64,000 bases of DNA. It comes from Mycolicibacterium rhodesiae JS60. GTDB taxonomy: Bacteria > Actinomycetota > Actinomycetes > Mycobacteriales > Mycobacteriaceae. Both the position numbers and the translations under genes were made by a program. The stretch lies in the NCBI GenBank assembly GCA_000230935.2, contig AGIQ01000004.1, forward strand, positions 401,255 through 465,254, in the 5' to 3' direction. The notes under the pieces are model-generated. The model had not been told where the DNA came from. It ran no database searches and saw nothing but the letters and a program-made list of their open reading frames with translations. Positions 16,319 through 26,400 of this stretch are shown here, in pieces; position 1 is the stretch's first letter; each line of letters starts with the position of its first letter.

Positions 16319-17328
16319 CGGCGCAGCGCGCTGTACTCGATCTGGAGTTGGTCCCGCAGCTTGTCCACAGCGGCGTGCTTGATCGACCTGATGGTGGCGG
16401 CGTCCGAAAGCGAGCTGAGCACCCGGTCGACGACGGCGGCGCCGGTCACCTCGTCGGTGCGGATCAGCGATCCCTCGTCATCGATGGACAGGGCGAAATC
16501 GCGGCACTTCGGTTGGTACTCAAGCGAAATCACCGGGGTGTCGGACAGCGCGGCCAAGATCCCGGCATGCAGCCGGCAGACGATGGCCGCCGAGCAGCGC
16601 GCGAACTCCCTGGCTGCCGAGGCGGCGTCGGGCGGCAGCAGGATGTCGGCACGCACGTCGGAGAACGCCACCTCCACCCACTTGCGGTCACCCGGGTTCA
16701 TCAGGATGCCGACGAACCGGTGGCCGCGAGCCGCCAGCTCCCGCACCGCGACGCCGACCTGTTCGGCGACCCCGGCCGGGTCGTGCCCCCAGAGGTCGTC
16801 GCCGTAGCCGAGGTTCACCCCGATCAGGCCGTCCTCCACCGGTACGTCGGGTCGCGGCAGGATCAGCGCCGGATCCCCGGTCACCCCGGCCGTCAACCCG
16901 ATCTCGGCGAGCAACTCGACGCTGCGCGGGCCCCGCACCGACACCGAGTCGAACCCGGCGAGGATTGGCTTCCACTTGGTCAGCTCGCCGCGCGCTGATC
17001 CACTGCCGCGACCGCCATACCCTGGGTCCTGGACGCCGACGCCGATGGCGTATTTGCCGATGTTCCTGGTGACCGCCAGCCCCATCCGCGCCAGCATCCG
17101 GAAGTAGCGCACCCCGACCAGCGTCCCGCCACCCATCACCAGTGTGCTGGGCCGCCGCGCCCGCCGCAGCGCGGCGCCGGGCGGCAACACGAATTCGTGG
17201 GCCAACCGTGGGACGTCGTTGAACGCGACCCCGGGTAGCTGTGATTTGACGGCGTCATAGATCGCGTCGTCGCCGAGGTTGTCCTTTTCGTGGAAGCCCA
17301 GATAGGCGACCGTCGCGTCTTGGCTCAC
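16294..17328 (-). CDS. Polysaccharide pyruvyl transferase family protein
   Basis: 344 aa from GTG; TAGGGT at 17341-17336, 7 nt upstream, predicts a leaderless mRNA. The family pattern is present: FHEKDNLGDDAIYDAV near the N-terminus, VMGGGTLVG, a VRGPRS motif, a GDPALIL strand and the C-terminal CRLHAGILAALSDTPVISLEY. By family it adds pyruvate ketals to surface sugars or acts as a related glycan transferase. The acceptor is unknown. Divergent from the polytopic membrane gene at 17352 with only 23 nt between starts. Confidence 0.82.
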   Translation of the reverse strand: MSQDATVAYLGFHEKDNLGDDAIYDAVKSQLPGVAFNDVPRLAHEFVLPPGAALRRARRPSTLVMGGGTLVGVRYFRMLARMGLAVTRNIGKYAIGVGVQDPGYGGRGSGSARGELTKWKPILAGFDSVSVRGPRSVELLAEIGLTAGVTGDPALILPRPDVPVEDGLIGVNLGYGDDLWGHDPAGVAEQVGVAVRELAARGHRFVGILMNPGDRKWVEVAFSDVRADILLPPDAASAAREFARCSAAIVCRLHAGILAALSDTPVISLEYQPKCRDFALSIDDEGSLIRTDEVTGAAVVDRVLSSLSDAATIRSIKHAAVDKLRDQLQIEYSALRRQLGVAAG

Positions 17329-17335
17329 TGAACCG

Positions 17336-17345
17336 ACCCTATACT
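17336..17345. promoter_or_regulatory. Overlapping divergent -10 elements
   Basis: TATACT at 17340-17345 (plus) is 6 nt before the ATG at 17352. TAGGGT at 17341-17336 (minus) is 7 nt before the GTG at 17328. The two -10 boxes overlap by 2 nt within a 23-nt divergent spacer. Both genes would be leaderless, and RNA polymerase could not occupy both promoters at once. Confidence 0.6.
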
Positions 17346-17351
17346 CATCGG

Positions 17352-18587
17352 ATGCCGGACATCGCGGTCACCACCGGCGGGCGGCGTGGCTTCTTCGTCA
17401 CCTTCACGGTGTTGCTGGCGGTATGGGCCGCCGTGTTGCTGACGATCGCGCTGACCGTGATCCCCGACGGCTACTGGTATTCCTACTTCGCCATCGACTA
17501 CACCGTGGGTTTCATTCGGCGCGGACTGGCCGGCGAGATCCTGGGCCTGTTCGGCTCGGCGCACTACTTCGGTGGGCTGGCCGTGCTGCGCTGGGTGCCG
17601 ACGGCGTTCTTCGTTCTGGGTCTCGCCGCGGTGGCGAGGTCGGTGGCGCTGAAGTCCGGTCGCTCGCAACGACGGCGGCTGCTGGCCATGCTGATTCCCG
17701 TCCTGCCGTTCGGGTTCGCGTTCGGGTTGTTCTCGGCGCGCACCGACCTGCTGGGCGGCGCGGCACTCGCCGCCTTCGCCGTGGTCCTGACCAAGGTCAC
17801 CACCACCCGCGCGACCCTGGCCGCCAGCGCCGTCTACGGCGCGACGCTGGCGGTGCTGACGCTGATCCACGAGGCGACGCCGTTCCTCTTCGGCCTCGGT
17901 GTGCTGGCGGCGCTGGCCGTCCTGGCGGACCGGCTGTGCGCCAGAGGGTTTCGGGCCAGTGTCGTGCTGTCGCTCGGGCCCGCGGTAGTGGTCGCGATGG
18001 CCCTGGCCGCATTCGGCCGGCGGAAGGTGTCGCCCCAGCTGTGCGAGCTGGTGCAACACGGGCCGATGAACCATCCGCTGGCCGGCAAGCCCACCATCGG
18101 CCAGCTGCTGAGCGGCTTCCACTACTACGTCGACTACCACGACTGGTTCTGCCGGGCGTTCCTGCCGCTGTTCGACATGAATTTTTCCGAAGGCGTGCGC
18201 TTCGTCGGCAGCATCGGCGTTGTGGCGCTGGCCGGCTCGACGGTCTACGGGATCGTGACGCTGATCATCAGCATGCTGGCCATCGGCCACGTCTCGGGTG
18301 TCCCGGTCCGGCGGTTCACGGCGCTGCTGCGTTCCCGTCCCCTGGCGATGCTCATCGGCCTGGTGATGCTCCTGCCGGTGTTCGCCACCGGCGTGGACTG
18401 GGTCCGCTGGTGGGTCATCATCGCGTTCGATCTGGGCATCGTATTTTTGCTGTACACCCGCGATCAGCCCGAAATCGATGAGCCACCCACCCGCCGCACC
18501 TTGGTCGTGTTCGCCGTCGGCGCCATCTTGCTGGCGGTGATCCCGATCGGCATCATTCCCGGCTTCGGCGCGCCGGTTCCGATGTAG
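17352..18587 (+). CDS. Polytopic membrane protein of unknown function
   Basis: 411 aa with about ten predicted membrane helices, beginning with FFVTFTVLLAVWAAVLLTIAL. A conserved-looking loop follows TM1 (YFAIDYTVGFIRRGLAGE), and acidic/His residues lie near LIHEATPFLFG; that arrangement recalls GT-C-like glycan membrane proteins, but no family signature is certain. It has a leaderless-type TATACT promoter and is divergent from the pyruvyl-transferase-like gene. It is followed after 27 nt by the SecD-head protein. A role in envelope polysaccharide biology is only inferred. Confidence 0.6.
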   Translation: MPDIAVTTGGRRGFFVTFTVLLAVWAAVLLTIALTVIPDGYWYSYFAIDYTVGFIRRGLAGEILGLFGSAHYFGGLAVLRWVPTAFFVLGLAAVARSVALKSGRSQRRRLLAMLIPVLPFGFAFGLFSARTDLLGGAALAAFAVVLTKVTTTRATLAASAVYGATLAVLTLIHEATPFLFGLGVLAALAVLADRLCARGFRASVVLSLGPAVVVAMALAAFGRRKVSPQLCELVQHGPMNHPLAGKPTIGQLLSGFHYYVDYHDWFCRAFLPLFDMNFSEGVRFVGSIGVVALAGSTVYGIVTLIISMLAIGHVSGVPVRRFTALLRSRPLAMLIGLVMLLPVFATGVDWVRWWVIIAFDLGIVFLLYTRDQPEIDEPPTRRTLVVFAVGAILLAVIPIGIIPGFGAPVPM

Positions 18588-18614
18588 GCCAACAGAACCC
18601 AGATCGAGGAGCGC

Positions 18615-19208
18615 ATGTCACAGACCCCACGCAACCGGAAAATCATGATCGCCGCCGTCGCCGCGCTGGCGTCACTGGCGATCGTGGTGCCGCTGATCGC
18701 CGTGCTGCTCACCCCGGGCATTCTGTTCAATCGCCAGGACCCGATGGCGGCGCTGACCACCACCACGACCACCCCGCCGCCGCTGACCATCAAGCCGCTC
18801 CAACTGCGGTCGGTCAACGAGATGTACGTCATCCGGCCAGGTGACTGCGACCCGAAGCCGCCCGTCCCGCCGGATCAGCCGCTGCGCATCTGCGACCTCG
18901 CCAAGACCGCGCTGTTCGATCTGGGGCCCGAGGTCCTGACGCTTCAGCTCACGGACGTGGACTCGTTCCTGAACCCATTGACCGCCAAGCAGATCGTGCA
19001 GGTCAGCATGACCCCAGAGTCGACGAAGGCGTTCGCCGAATACACCGGCTCCCACATCGACCAGCAGGTCGCGTTCGTGCGGTCCGGTGTGGTCGTATGG
19101 GCGCCGAAGATCACCGAGAAGATCGATGGCGACACACTGCAGCTCTCTGGTGAGGTGACGGAGGAGCAGGCGCGCGAGATGGCCCGGATGCTCAAGGACG
19201 AGGCCTAG
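18615..19208 (+). CDS. Single-TM protein with SecDF P1-head-like domain
   Basis: 197 aa from ATG, with GAGG about 7 nt upstream. One N-terminal TM (residues about 10-32) is followed by a Thr/Pro-rich linker and an extracytoplasmic domain. The domain matches the SecD P1 head pattern: VSMTPESTKAFAEYT, then a VAFVRSGVVVWAPKITEKI strand pair, then LSGEVTEEQAREMARML. It lacks the SecD translocation helices and the P1 base, so it is not a SecD protein. It probably acts outside the membrane as a small binding module. Likely cotranscribed with the membrane gene upstream. Confidence 0.72.
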   Translation: MSQTPRNRKIMIAAVAALASLAIVVPLIAVLLTPGILFNRQDPMAALTTTTTTPPPLTIKPLQLRSVNEMYVIRPGDCDPKPPVPPDQPLRICDLAKTALFDLGPEVLTLQLTDVDSFLNPLTAKQIVQVSMTPESTKAFAEYTGSHIDQQVAFVRSGVVVWAPKITEKIDGDTLQLSGEVTEEQAREMARMLKDEA

Positions 19209-19389
19209 AAGGCAATGCCGGGCTCCCGGTCGCTCGACGCACGAGACGTAGCTCCAAGACCTTCTCGACTGGGTTCGCGGCGTGTCGTCGGCCTGGTGTT
19301 TCCAACCAATGGCTTTGCTGGTTTGATGTAGTCCATTGACGAAGCCGTATCGCTCGGGGCATTTCAGCCGATGATTGGGGGGAACTGTG

Positions 19390-22300
19390 ATGTATCGAGA
19401 GACGGTTGTCGGCGTCCGATTGTGTCCTGACCAGCGCGGACCACGGGAATCGACGTTATCCAGGTACGTCGGCCGCGTCGGCGCCCTGGCAGTTGCGCTC
19501 GGCATCGGCGGCGCGGTCACTGCGCTCTCCCCGATTGCCTGGGCCGACGAGACGGGCGGCGTCCGATCGTCTGGGGACTCGCAACACAGTTCGCCAGCGG
19601 GTCCAACCAGCCGGCGCAACGACTCCACCGGACGGCCCAAACGGGAGGGGCCGAGCACGCCGGTGAAGCGGCAGGCCCGCGCCACTCCTCGTCCGGTGGC
19701 ACCACGACAAGCGGCCAGGGCCGCCGCATCCGTGACCGCGCCGGTGGCGTTCGCGGCCCCGCTCGGCCCCGGCCCGACCGCACCGATGGGGCCTCCGGTG
19801 CTGTCGGAGGTACTCGCCTGGGCGCGCCGTCAGTTCGGCGTCCCCTCGATCAGCAGATCGGGGGTGCCCGGGGTCGCCCACTCGGCGGCGGCCCTCCCGG
19901 CGCATGCCGAAGGCGAGGATCACCCGGGGCTGCCCGATGACCTCGAGCGCACCACCTTGGTGGACGGACTCAACGAGCCCACCGACTTTCGTTTCCTCCC
20001 CGACGGCACCATTCTCATCAGCGAGAAGACCGGGGCCATCAAGGTCTATCAAAACGGACAGCTCAACGACACGCCGCTGATCACCCTCACGACTCGGAAC
20101 GACGTCGAGCGCGGGTTGGCCGGCCTCGTGGTCGATCCGGACTTCGCCACCAATCACTACATCTATGTGTCCTACACCGCCGCCGACAACCACGAACAAC
20201 TGACGCGCCTCACCGTGACGGGCTACACCGGTGATCCGACCACCGAAACCCTTTCCGCCGGTTCGGAACACGTCCTGTATCGGGTGAGCGACGAAGCGGC
20301 GAACTATCACCAGGGCGGAGGTATGCAGTTCGGCCCGGACGGCAAGCTGTACTGGGGGCTGGGCGACAACTTCGACTTCTCCAACTCCCAGAGCCTGAGC
20401 ACCCCGCACGGCAAGATCCTGCGGCTCGACGTGCGTAACCTCAATCCGGACGGCACCGCGAGCGCGCCCGCCGACAATCCGTTCGTCAACACCCCTGGCG
20501 CCCTTCCGGAGATCTACGCCTACGGTTTGCGCAACCCGTTCCGCTTCGTGTTCGCCCCGACGGGTGAGCTCCTGGAAGCTGATGTGGGCGGTGCGGCCTG
20601 GGAAGAGATCAACGTCATCACGGCAGGCGCCAACTATGGCTGGCCGCTGGCCGAAGGTAGTTGCAGCAGTTGTGCATTCGTCAATCCCCTGTACGTCTAT
20701 GCGCACACCGGACCGCCGTCGTACGCGGGTGCGATCTCATCGATCCTCGTCTACACCGGCGACGCTCTCGGAGCCGAATACACCGGCAAAGTCTTCATCG
20801 CCGATTACGCGCAGCAATGGCTGAAGGACCTCAGCTTCGACTCGCAGTACTCGAGCTTCATCGGCGCGAACATGTTCGACGACGCCGGTGGTACCACAGT
20901 GCAACTGCTGGAGGGGCCGGACGGAAACCTCTACCAGCTCACCATCTACCCCGGCACACTGTCGGTGATCGCGACTGCCGGCGGCAACCGCGCGCCCACC
21001 GCCGTCATCACGGCGACCCCGCCCAACGGCTATTCGCCACTGACAGTTGGTTTTTCGTCGGTTGGATCCAAAGATCCCGAAGACGCCTCCCTGACGTACT
21101 CGTGGGACTTCGGCGATCCGAACAGCGCCACAGACATTTCCGCCGATCCCAACCCGACGTGGACCTACACCGCCAATGGCAGCTACACCGTCACATTGAC
21201 AGTCAGCGACGGCGAGAAGACCGACCAGACAACCCAGAAGATCGTCGTCGGCAGCACTGCGCCCACGGTGACCATCACCTCCCCTGTCAACGAGTCCAAG
21301 TACGACGCCGGTGACAAGATCTCGTTCAGCGGAGTCGCCAACGACGCGGAAGATGGCACGCTGCCGGACAGCGCATACAAGTGGACGGTCGAATTCCATC
21401 ACGCCGACCACATCCACCCGTTCGCCGACAACATCATCGGCCCCAGCGGATCGATCACGATTCCCACCGACGAGAGCAACGTCAACACCACCTGGTATCG
21501 CGTCATCTTGACCGTGACCGACAGCAGCGGTTTGTCGAGTTCGTCGTACGTCGACGTCAAACCGAACCTGGTCAATCTGACCTTCACCTCCACCGACCCC
21601 GAGGCCGTCTACACAATCGACGGAATCCCGCACAAGGGCACCTACACCGAGCAGGCTGTGGTCGGCGTCAAGCGGATTGTCAACGTGCCCTCACCGCAGA
21701 CCACGAGCGACGGAAACATCGTCTTCGGCGACTGGTCGGATGGTGGCGCGCAAACCCATACGATCACCACCCCCGGCACCGACACCACCTACACCGTGGT
21801 GTTCGACGATGCGAGCCCGCATCCGGTACCGGACCCGCTGTCGGTGGTCCGCCAGCTGGTCAACAACGAGCTCGACGGCCTCGTGCGGATCGCGAACGCG
21901 ATGCAGAAGGCGTCCTCGCCTCTCTTCGACACTGTGGGAGGCCTACCGATCGCCCTGTTGGGCGCCATCAACGAAGCGGTGGCGAATCCGGCCGAAGCCG
22001 CCGACATCCTGAACGGACTGAGTCACGACGTGGTGGCTGGTCTGGCGCAGGCGGCAGCGCCGCTCGTCAACGCGCTCACCGATGTCGTGGCGACGACTGC
22101 CCTGCGCACGACGGCCGCCGGTGCGGTCATGACAGCGAATCTCGTGCCGATCACCGCGGCGATGGTGAACGCTCCGGTGGCCATCGTCTCCGCGGTGCTG
22201 GACAGTGCGGGCCTGGTCCTGAAGTACCTCCTGAGCGTGGACAAACTCGGCGTCGAGTCCGCCTTGAAATATGCGCCGGAGTCCATCGGTGGCGAGATCG

Positions 22301-22692
22301 CGGCGCAAACGGCCAATCTGGAAACCGCGATCAACGATCTGCGCTACGGCCTGTTGGGCGCCCTGTCGATCGGCCTGCCGGACGAGGTTACGGACTCGCC
22401 GATTTCCGATGAAAATGCTCTTCTACCGCTTGAGGTTTCGTTGGCGAGGACCGCGCAGATCGCCAAGGTGGTCGGAGCCTCGGCCGGGAACATCGGGCAG
22501 GTCACCGGTGCCGGACTTCAGACGACGCTGAACGCGGCGGGAACGGGTCTGCAGAACTTCGTCACCGCCACGCTGAGCGGTCGGGATCCCCGGTCGGCGG
22601 CGATCGTGGCGTGGAGTGGGCTCGAACGGAAAGCCGGTGTCGGGCGGCGCGGGGTGCAGGACGCCGTCGAGGGCGTCCAAGACGCGCTCTGA
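19390..22692 (+). CDS. Secreted PQQ-type sugar dehydrogenase / PKD mosaic protein
   Basis: 1100 aa from the ATG at 19390; a GGGGGGAA purine run at 19377-19384 supports it over the upstream TTG. A signal region (YVGRVGALAVALGIG) precedes a Pro/Ser/Arg-rich linker. A glucose/sorbosone-dehydrogenase-like propeller spans about residues 184-523 (ISEKTGAIKVY, GGGMQFGPDGKLYWGLGDN, YGLRNPFRF, GANYGWPLAEG). A PKD domain follows at about 535-620, then an Ig-like segment. The last 280 residues are hydrophobic helical repeats without a known family. Secreted, perhaps oxidising sugars with a quinone cofactor; PQQ genes are not in the window, so the activity is inferred. The 181 nt before it show nothing recognisable. 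Confidence 0.8.
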   Translation: MYRETVVGVRLCPDQRGPRESTLSRYVGRVGALAVALGIGGAVTALSPIAWADETGGVRSSGDSQHSSPAGPTSRRNDSTGRPKREGPSTPVKRQARATPRPVAPRQAARAAASVTAPVAFAAPLGPGPTAPMGPPVLSEVLAWARRQFGVPSISRSGVPGVAHSAAALPAHAEGEDHPGLPDDLERTTLVDGLNEPTDFRFLPDGTILISEKTGAIKVYQNGQLNDTPLITLTTRNDVERGLAGLVVDPDFATNHYIYVSYTAADNHEQLTRLTVTGYTGDPTTETLSAGSEHVLYRVSDEAANYHQGGGMQFGPDGKLYWGLGDNFDFSNSQSLSTPHGKILRLDVRNLNPDGTASAPADNPFVNTPGALPEIYAYGLRNPFRFVFAPTGELLEADVGGAAWEEINVITAGANYGWPLAEGSCSSCAFVNPLYVYAHTGPPSYAGAISSILVYTGDALGAEYTGKVFIADYAQQWLKDLSFDSQYSSFIGANMFDDAGGTTVQLLEGPDGNLYQLTIYPGTLSVIATAGGNRAPTAVITATPPNGYSPLTVGFSSVGSKDPEDASLTYSWDFGDPNSATDISADPNPTWTYTANGSYTVTLTVSDGEKTDQTTQKIVVGSTAPTVTITSPVNESKYDAGDKISFSGVANDAEDGTLPDSAYKWTVEFHHADHIHPFADNIIGPSGSITIPTDESNVNTTWYRVILTVTDSSGLSSSSYVDVKPNLVNLTFTSTDPEAVYTIDGIPHKGTYTEQAVVGVKRIVNVPSPQTTSDGNIVFGDWSDGGAQTHTITTPGTDTTYTVVFDDASPHPVPDPLSVVRQLVNNELDGLVRIANAMQKASSPLFDTVGGLPIALLGAINEAVANPAEAADILNGLSHDVVAGLAQAAAPLVNALTDVVATTALRTTAAGAVMTANLVPITAAMVNAPVAIVSAVLDSAGLVLKYLLSVDKLGVESALKYAPESIGGEIAAQTANLETAINDLRYGLLGALSIGLPDEVTDSPISDENALLPLEVSLARTAQIAKVVGASAGNIGQVTGAGLQTTLNAAGTGLQNFVTATLSGRDPRSAAIVAWSGLERKAGVGRRGVQDAVEGVQDAL

Positions 22693-22704
22693 CCGTCGGC
22701 TCGG

Positions 22705-23046
22705 CTAGGGGTGGGTGTACTCGATCAGGATGCCCGCGCCGATGCCGACGACGACCACGACCATGAACGCGGTGGCGCCGGGGACCAGATAGCGCGACAG
22801 CGGTGTCTGCCCGGCCGTCACGGTGGCGCGCACCCGCTGATAGCGCTGCCGGACCAGCAGCAGGGCGGCCAGTGCGGCAACCGTCGTCAGCAGGACACCG
22901 GGCCACGGCGGGAACCGTTCGACGATGCTCCAGCGCAGCACCAGCGCACCGACGGCCAGCACGCCGATGACCGTGCGCTGCCACGCGAGCGCCGTCCGCT
23001 CGGCAACCCCCGTCGCGTCGAGAAGGTCTTGATCAGGATCGTCCAT
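22705..23046 (-). CDS. DUF202 membrane protein
   Basis: 113 aa with three hydrophobic segments. The LLDATGVAERTALAWQRTVIGVLAVGAL start matches the DUF202/YidH family hallmark (RTxLAWxRT). It lies 4 nt after another DUF202 gene, and such pairs occur in M. tuberculosis (Rv2272-Rv2273). No biochemical function is established. It ends 12 nt from the convergent mosaic-protein gene. Confidence 0.8.
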   Translation of the reverse strand: MDDPDQDLLDATGVAERTALAWQRTVIGVLAVGALVLRWSIVERFPPWPGVLLTTVAALAALLLVRQRYQRVRATVTAGQTPLSRYLVPGATAFMVVVVVGIGAGILIEYTHP

Positions 23047-23050
23047 CTGC

Positions 23051-23416
23051 TCAGAATTCGGCGAGGTACACCAGGACCGCCGCGGCCACGATGATGATCC
23101 CGATACCGGAGACGATGATCCGGGGCATCGGGTCGGCCGGCAGGGACCGCTTCTCCCGCAGTGCCCGCTCGGTGCGGTCCCAGCGCACGTACCCCCCGAT
23201 CGTGACCGTCAGCGACAATGCCAGCAGTAACACCGTGATCACGATCCGCAACGGCCGCGGGCCGAAATCGTGGACCAGGCTGGCCAGCGCCACCGCGCCG
23301 GCCAGCAGCGCCAGCCCGGTGCGCAGCCACGCCAGAAACGTGCGCTCGTTGGCCAGGGTGAATCGGTAGTCGGGGTCGGTGCCCACGCTGCGCAGCGGGG
23401 GTTTGGGCGCGAACAT
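23051..23416 (-). CDS. DUF202 membrane protein
   Basis: 121 aa from the ATG at 23416. An upstream in-frame start at 23446 is less likely because TAGGGT at 23429-23424 is 7 nt before this ATG. The motif FTLANERTFLAWLRTGLAL is the DUF202 signature, and three TM helices follow. First gene of a two-gene DUF202 operon. Divergent from dnaE1 with 70 nt between starts. Confidence 0.82.
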   Translation of the reverse strand: MFAPKPPLRSVGTDPDYRFTLANERTFLAWLRTGLALLAGAVALASLVHDFGPRPLRIVITVLLLALSLTVTIGGYVRWDRTERALREKRSLPADPMPRIIVSGIGIIIVAAAVLVYLAEF

Positions 23417-23486
23417 AAGGATCACCCTAGACACGTGCCGCGACACGCCGAAGGCTGTCGGTCCGCGGCCCTAGACTGACGGGCCT

Positions 23487-26400
23487 ATGGGTAAGAACGA
23501 CTCCTTCGTACACCTTCACAACCACACCGAGTACTCGATGCTCGACGGTGCCGCGAAGATCACGCCCATGCTGGCCGAGGCGCAACGCCTCGAGATGCCG
23601 GCCATCGGCATGACCGACCACGGAAACATGTTCGGGGCCAGCGAGTTTTACAACGCGGCCACCAAGGTCGGCATCAAGCCGATCATCGGTGTCGAGGCCT
23701 ACATCGCGCCCGGTTCGCGATTCGACACCCGCCGCATCCTGTGGGGCGATCCGGGCCAGAAGAGCGACGACGTGTCGGGCAGCGGCTCCTACACGCACAT
23801 GACGATGATGGCCGAGAACGCGACCGGCCTGCGCAACCTGTTCAAGCTGTCCTCGCGGGCCTCCTTCGAGGGGCAGCTGGGCAAGTGGTCGCGGATGGAC
23901 GCCGAGATCATCGCCGAGCACGCCGAGGGCATCATCGCCACCACGGGCTGCCCGTCCGGTGAGGTGCAGACCCGGTTGCGGCTGGGGCACACCCAGGAGG
24001 CGCTGGAGTCGGCCGCCAAGTGGCGGGAGATCTTCGGCCCGGAGAACTACTTCCTGGAGCTGATGGACCACGGGTTGTCCATCGAGCGCCGGGTCCGCGA
24101 GGGCCTGCTCGAGGTCGGCCGTAAGCTCGGCATCCGCCCGCTAGCCACCAACGATTGCCACTACGTCACCCGGGACGCGTCGCACAATCACGAAGCGCTG
24201 CTGTGCATCCAGACCGGCAAGACGCTCTCGGACCCCAACCGGTTCAAGTTCGACGGCGACGGCTACTACTTGAAGTCGGCCGCTGAGATGCGGGCCCTGT
24301 GGGACGCCGAGGTTCCCGAGGCGTGCGATTCGACGCTGCTGATCGCCGACCGCGTGCAGTCCTACGCCGACGTGTGGACCCCGACCGACCGGATGCCGAT
24401 CTTCCCGGTGCCCGACGGCCACGACCAGGGCAGCTGGCTGCGCCACGAGGTGCAAGCCGGTCTGCGGCGGCGCTTTCCGGACGGGGTGCCGCCGGAGTAC
24501 ACCGAACGGGCCAGCTACGAGATCGACGTCATCTGCGGCAAGGGCTTCCCGTCGTACTTCCTGATCGTGGCCGACCTGATCAACTACGCGCGCTCCATCG
24601 ACATCCGGGTCGGGCCGGGCCGCGGATCGGCGGCCGGCTCGCTGGTCGCCTATGCGCTGGGTATCACCAATATCGACCCGATCCCGCACGGCCTGCTCTT
24701 CGAGCGGTTCCTCAACCCGGAACGCCCGTCGGCACCCGATATCGACATCGACTTCGACGACCGTCGCCGCGGTGAGATGGTGCGCTACGCCGCCGAGAAG
24801 TGGGGCAGTGACCGGGTCGCCCAGGTCATCACCTTCGGCACCATCAAGACCAAAGCGGCGCTGAAGGATTCGGCCCGCGTCCACTACGGCCAGCCGGGCT
24901 TCGCGATCGCCGACCGGATCACCAAGGCGCTGCCGCCGCCGATCATGGCCAAGGACATCCCGCTGTCGGGTATCACCGACCCGGACCACGAGCGGTACAA
25001 GGAGGCCGCCGAGGTCCGCGGTCTGATCGACACCGATCCCGACGTGCGCACCATCTACGAGACCGCGCGCGGGCTGGAGGGGTTGGTCCGCAACGCCGGC
25101 GTGCACGCGTGCGCGGTGATCATGAGCTCGGAGCCGCTCATCGATGCCATTCCGCTGTGGAAGCGGCCGCAGGACGGTGCGATCATCACCGGCTGGGACT
25201 ACCCGTCGTGTGAGGCCATCGGCCTGCTGAAGATGGATTTCCTCGGCCTGCGGAACCTGACGATCATCGGCGACTGCATCGAGAACATCAAAGCCAACCG
25301 CGGTATCGACCTGGATCTCGACGCGCTGCCGTTCGACGATCCCAAGGCCTACGAACTCCTGGGCCGCGGCGACACGCTGGGCGTGTTCCAGCTCGACGGC
25401 GGGCCGATGCGGGATCTGCTGCGGCGCATGCAGCCGACCGAGTTCAACGACATCGTCGCCGTGCTGGCCCTGTACCGGCCCGGCCCGATGGGCATGAACG
25501 CGCACAACGACTACGCCGACCGCAAGAACAACCGGCAGGCCATCAAGCCGATCCACCCCGAGCTCGAGGAACCGCTCAAGGAGATCCTGGCCGAAACCTA
25601 CGGCCTGATCGTCTACCAAGAGCAGATCATGTTCATCGCGCAGAAGGTCGCCTCCTACTCTATGGGTAAGGCCGATGCGCTACGAAAAGCCATGGGCAAG
25701 AAGAAACTTGAGGTTCTGGAAGCCGAGTATCAGGGCTTCAAGGAGGGGATGACCGCCAACGGCTTCTCCGAGAAGGCGGTCAAGGCGCTGTGGGACACCA
25801 TCCTCCCGTTCGCCGGTTACGCGTTCAACAAATCGCATGCCGCCGGCTACGGGCTGGTGTCCTACTGGACCGCCTACCTGAAGGCCAACTACCCGGCCGA
25901 GTACATGGCCGGGCTGCTCACCTCGGTCGGTGACGACAAGGACAAGGCCGCGGTCTATCTCGCCGACTGCCGTCGGCTGGGCATCACGGTGCTGCCGCCC
26001 GACGTCAACGAGTCGGTGCAGAACTTCGCCTCGGTGGACGACGACATCCGGTTCGGACTCGGCGCCATCCGTAACGTCGGTGCCAACGTGGTCAGCTCGC
26101 TGATCGCCACCCGCACCCAGAAGGGCAAGTTCGCCGACTTCTCCGACTACCTGAACAAGATCGACATCGCGGCCTGCAACAAGAAGGTCACCGAATCCTT
26201 GGTCAAGGCAGGTGCTTTCGATTCGCTGAAGCATCCCCGCAAGGGGCTGTTCCTGATCCACACCGACGCCGTCGACTCGGTGCTGGGCACCAAGAAGGCC
26301 GAGGCGATCGGTCAGTTCGACCTGTTCGGCGGCGGTGACGGAGGTGACGCCGACGGTGCCGACGCGGCGTTCACCATCCGCGTGCCCGACGAGGAGTGGG

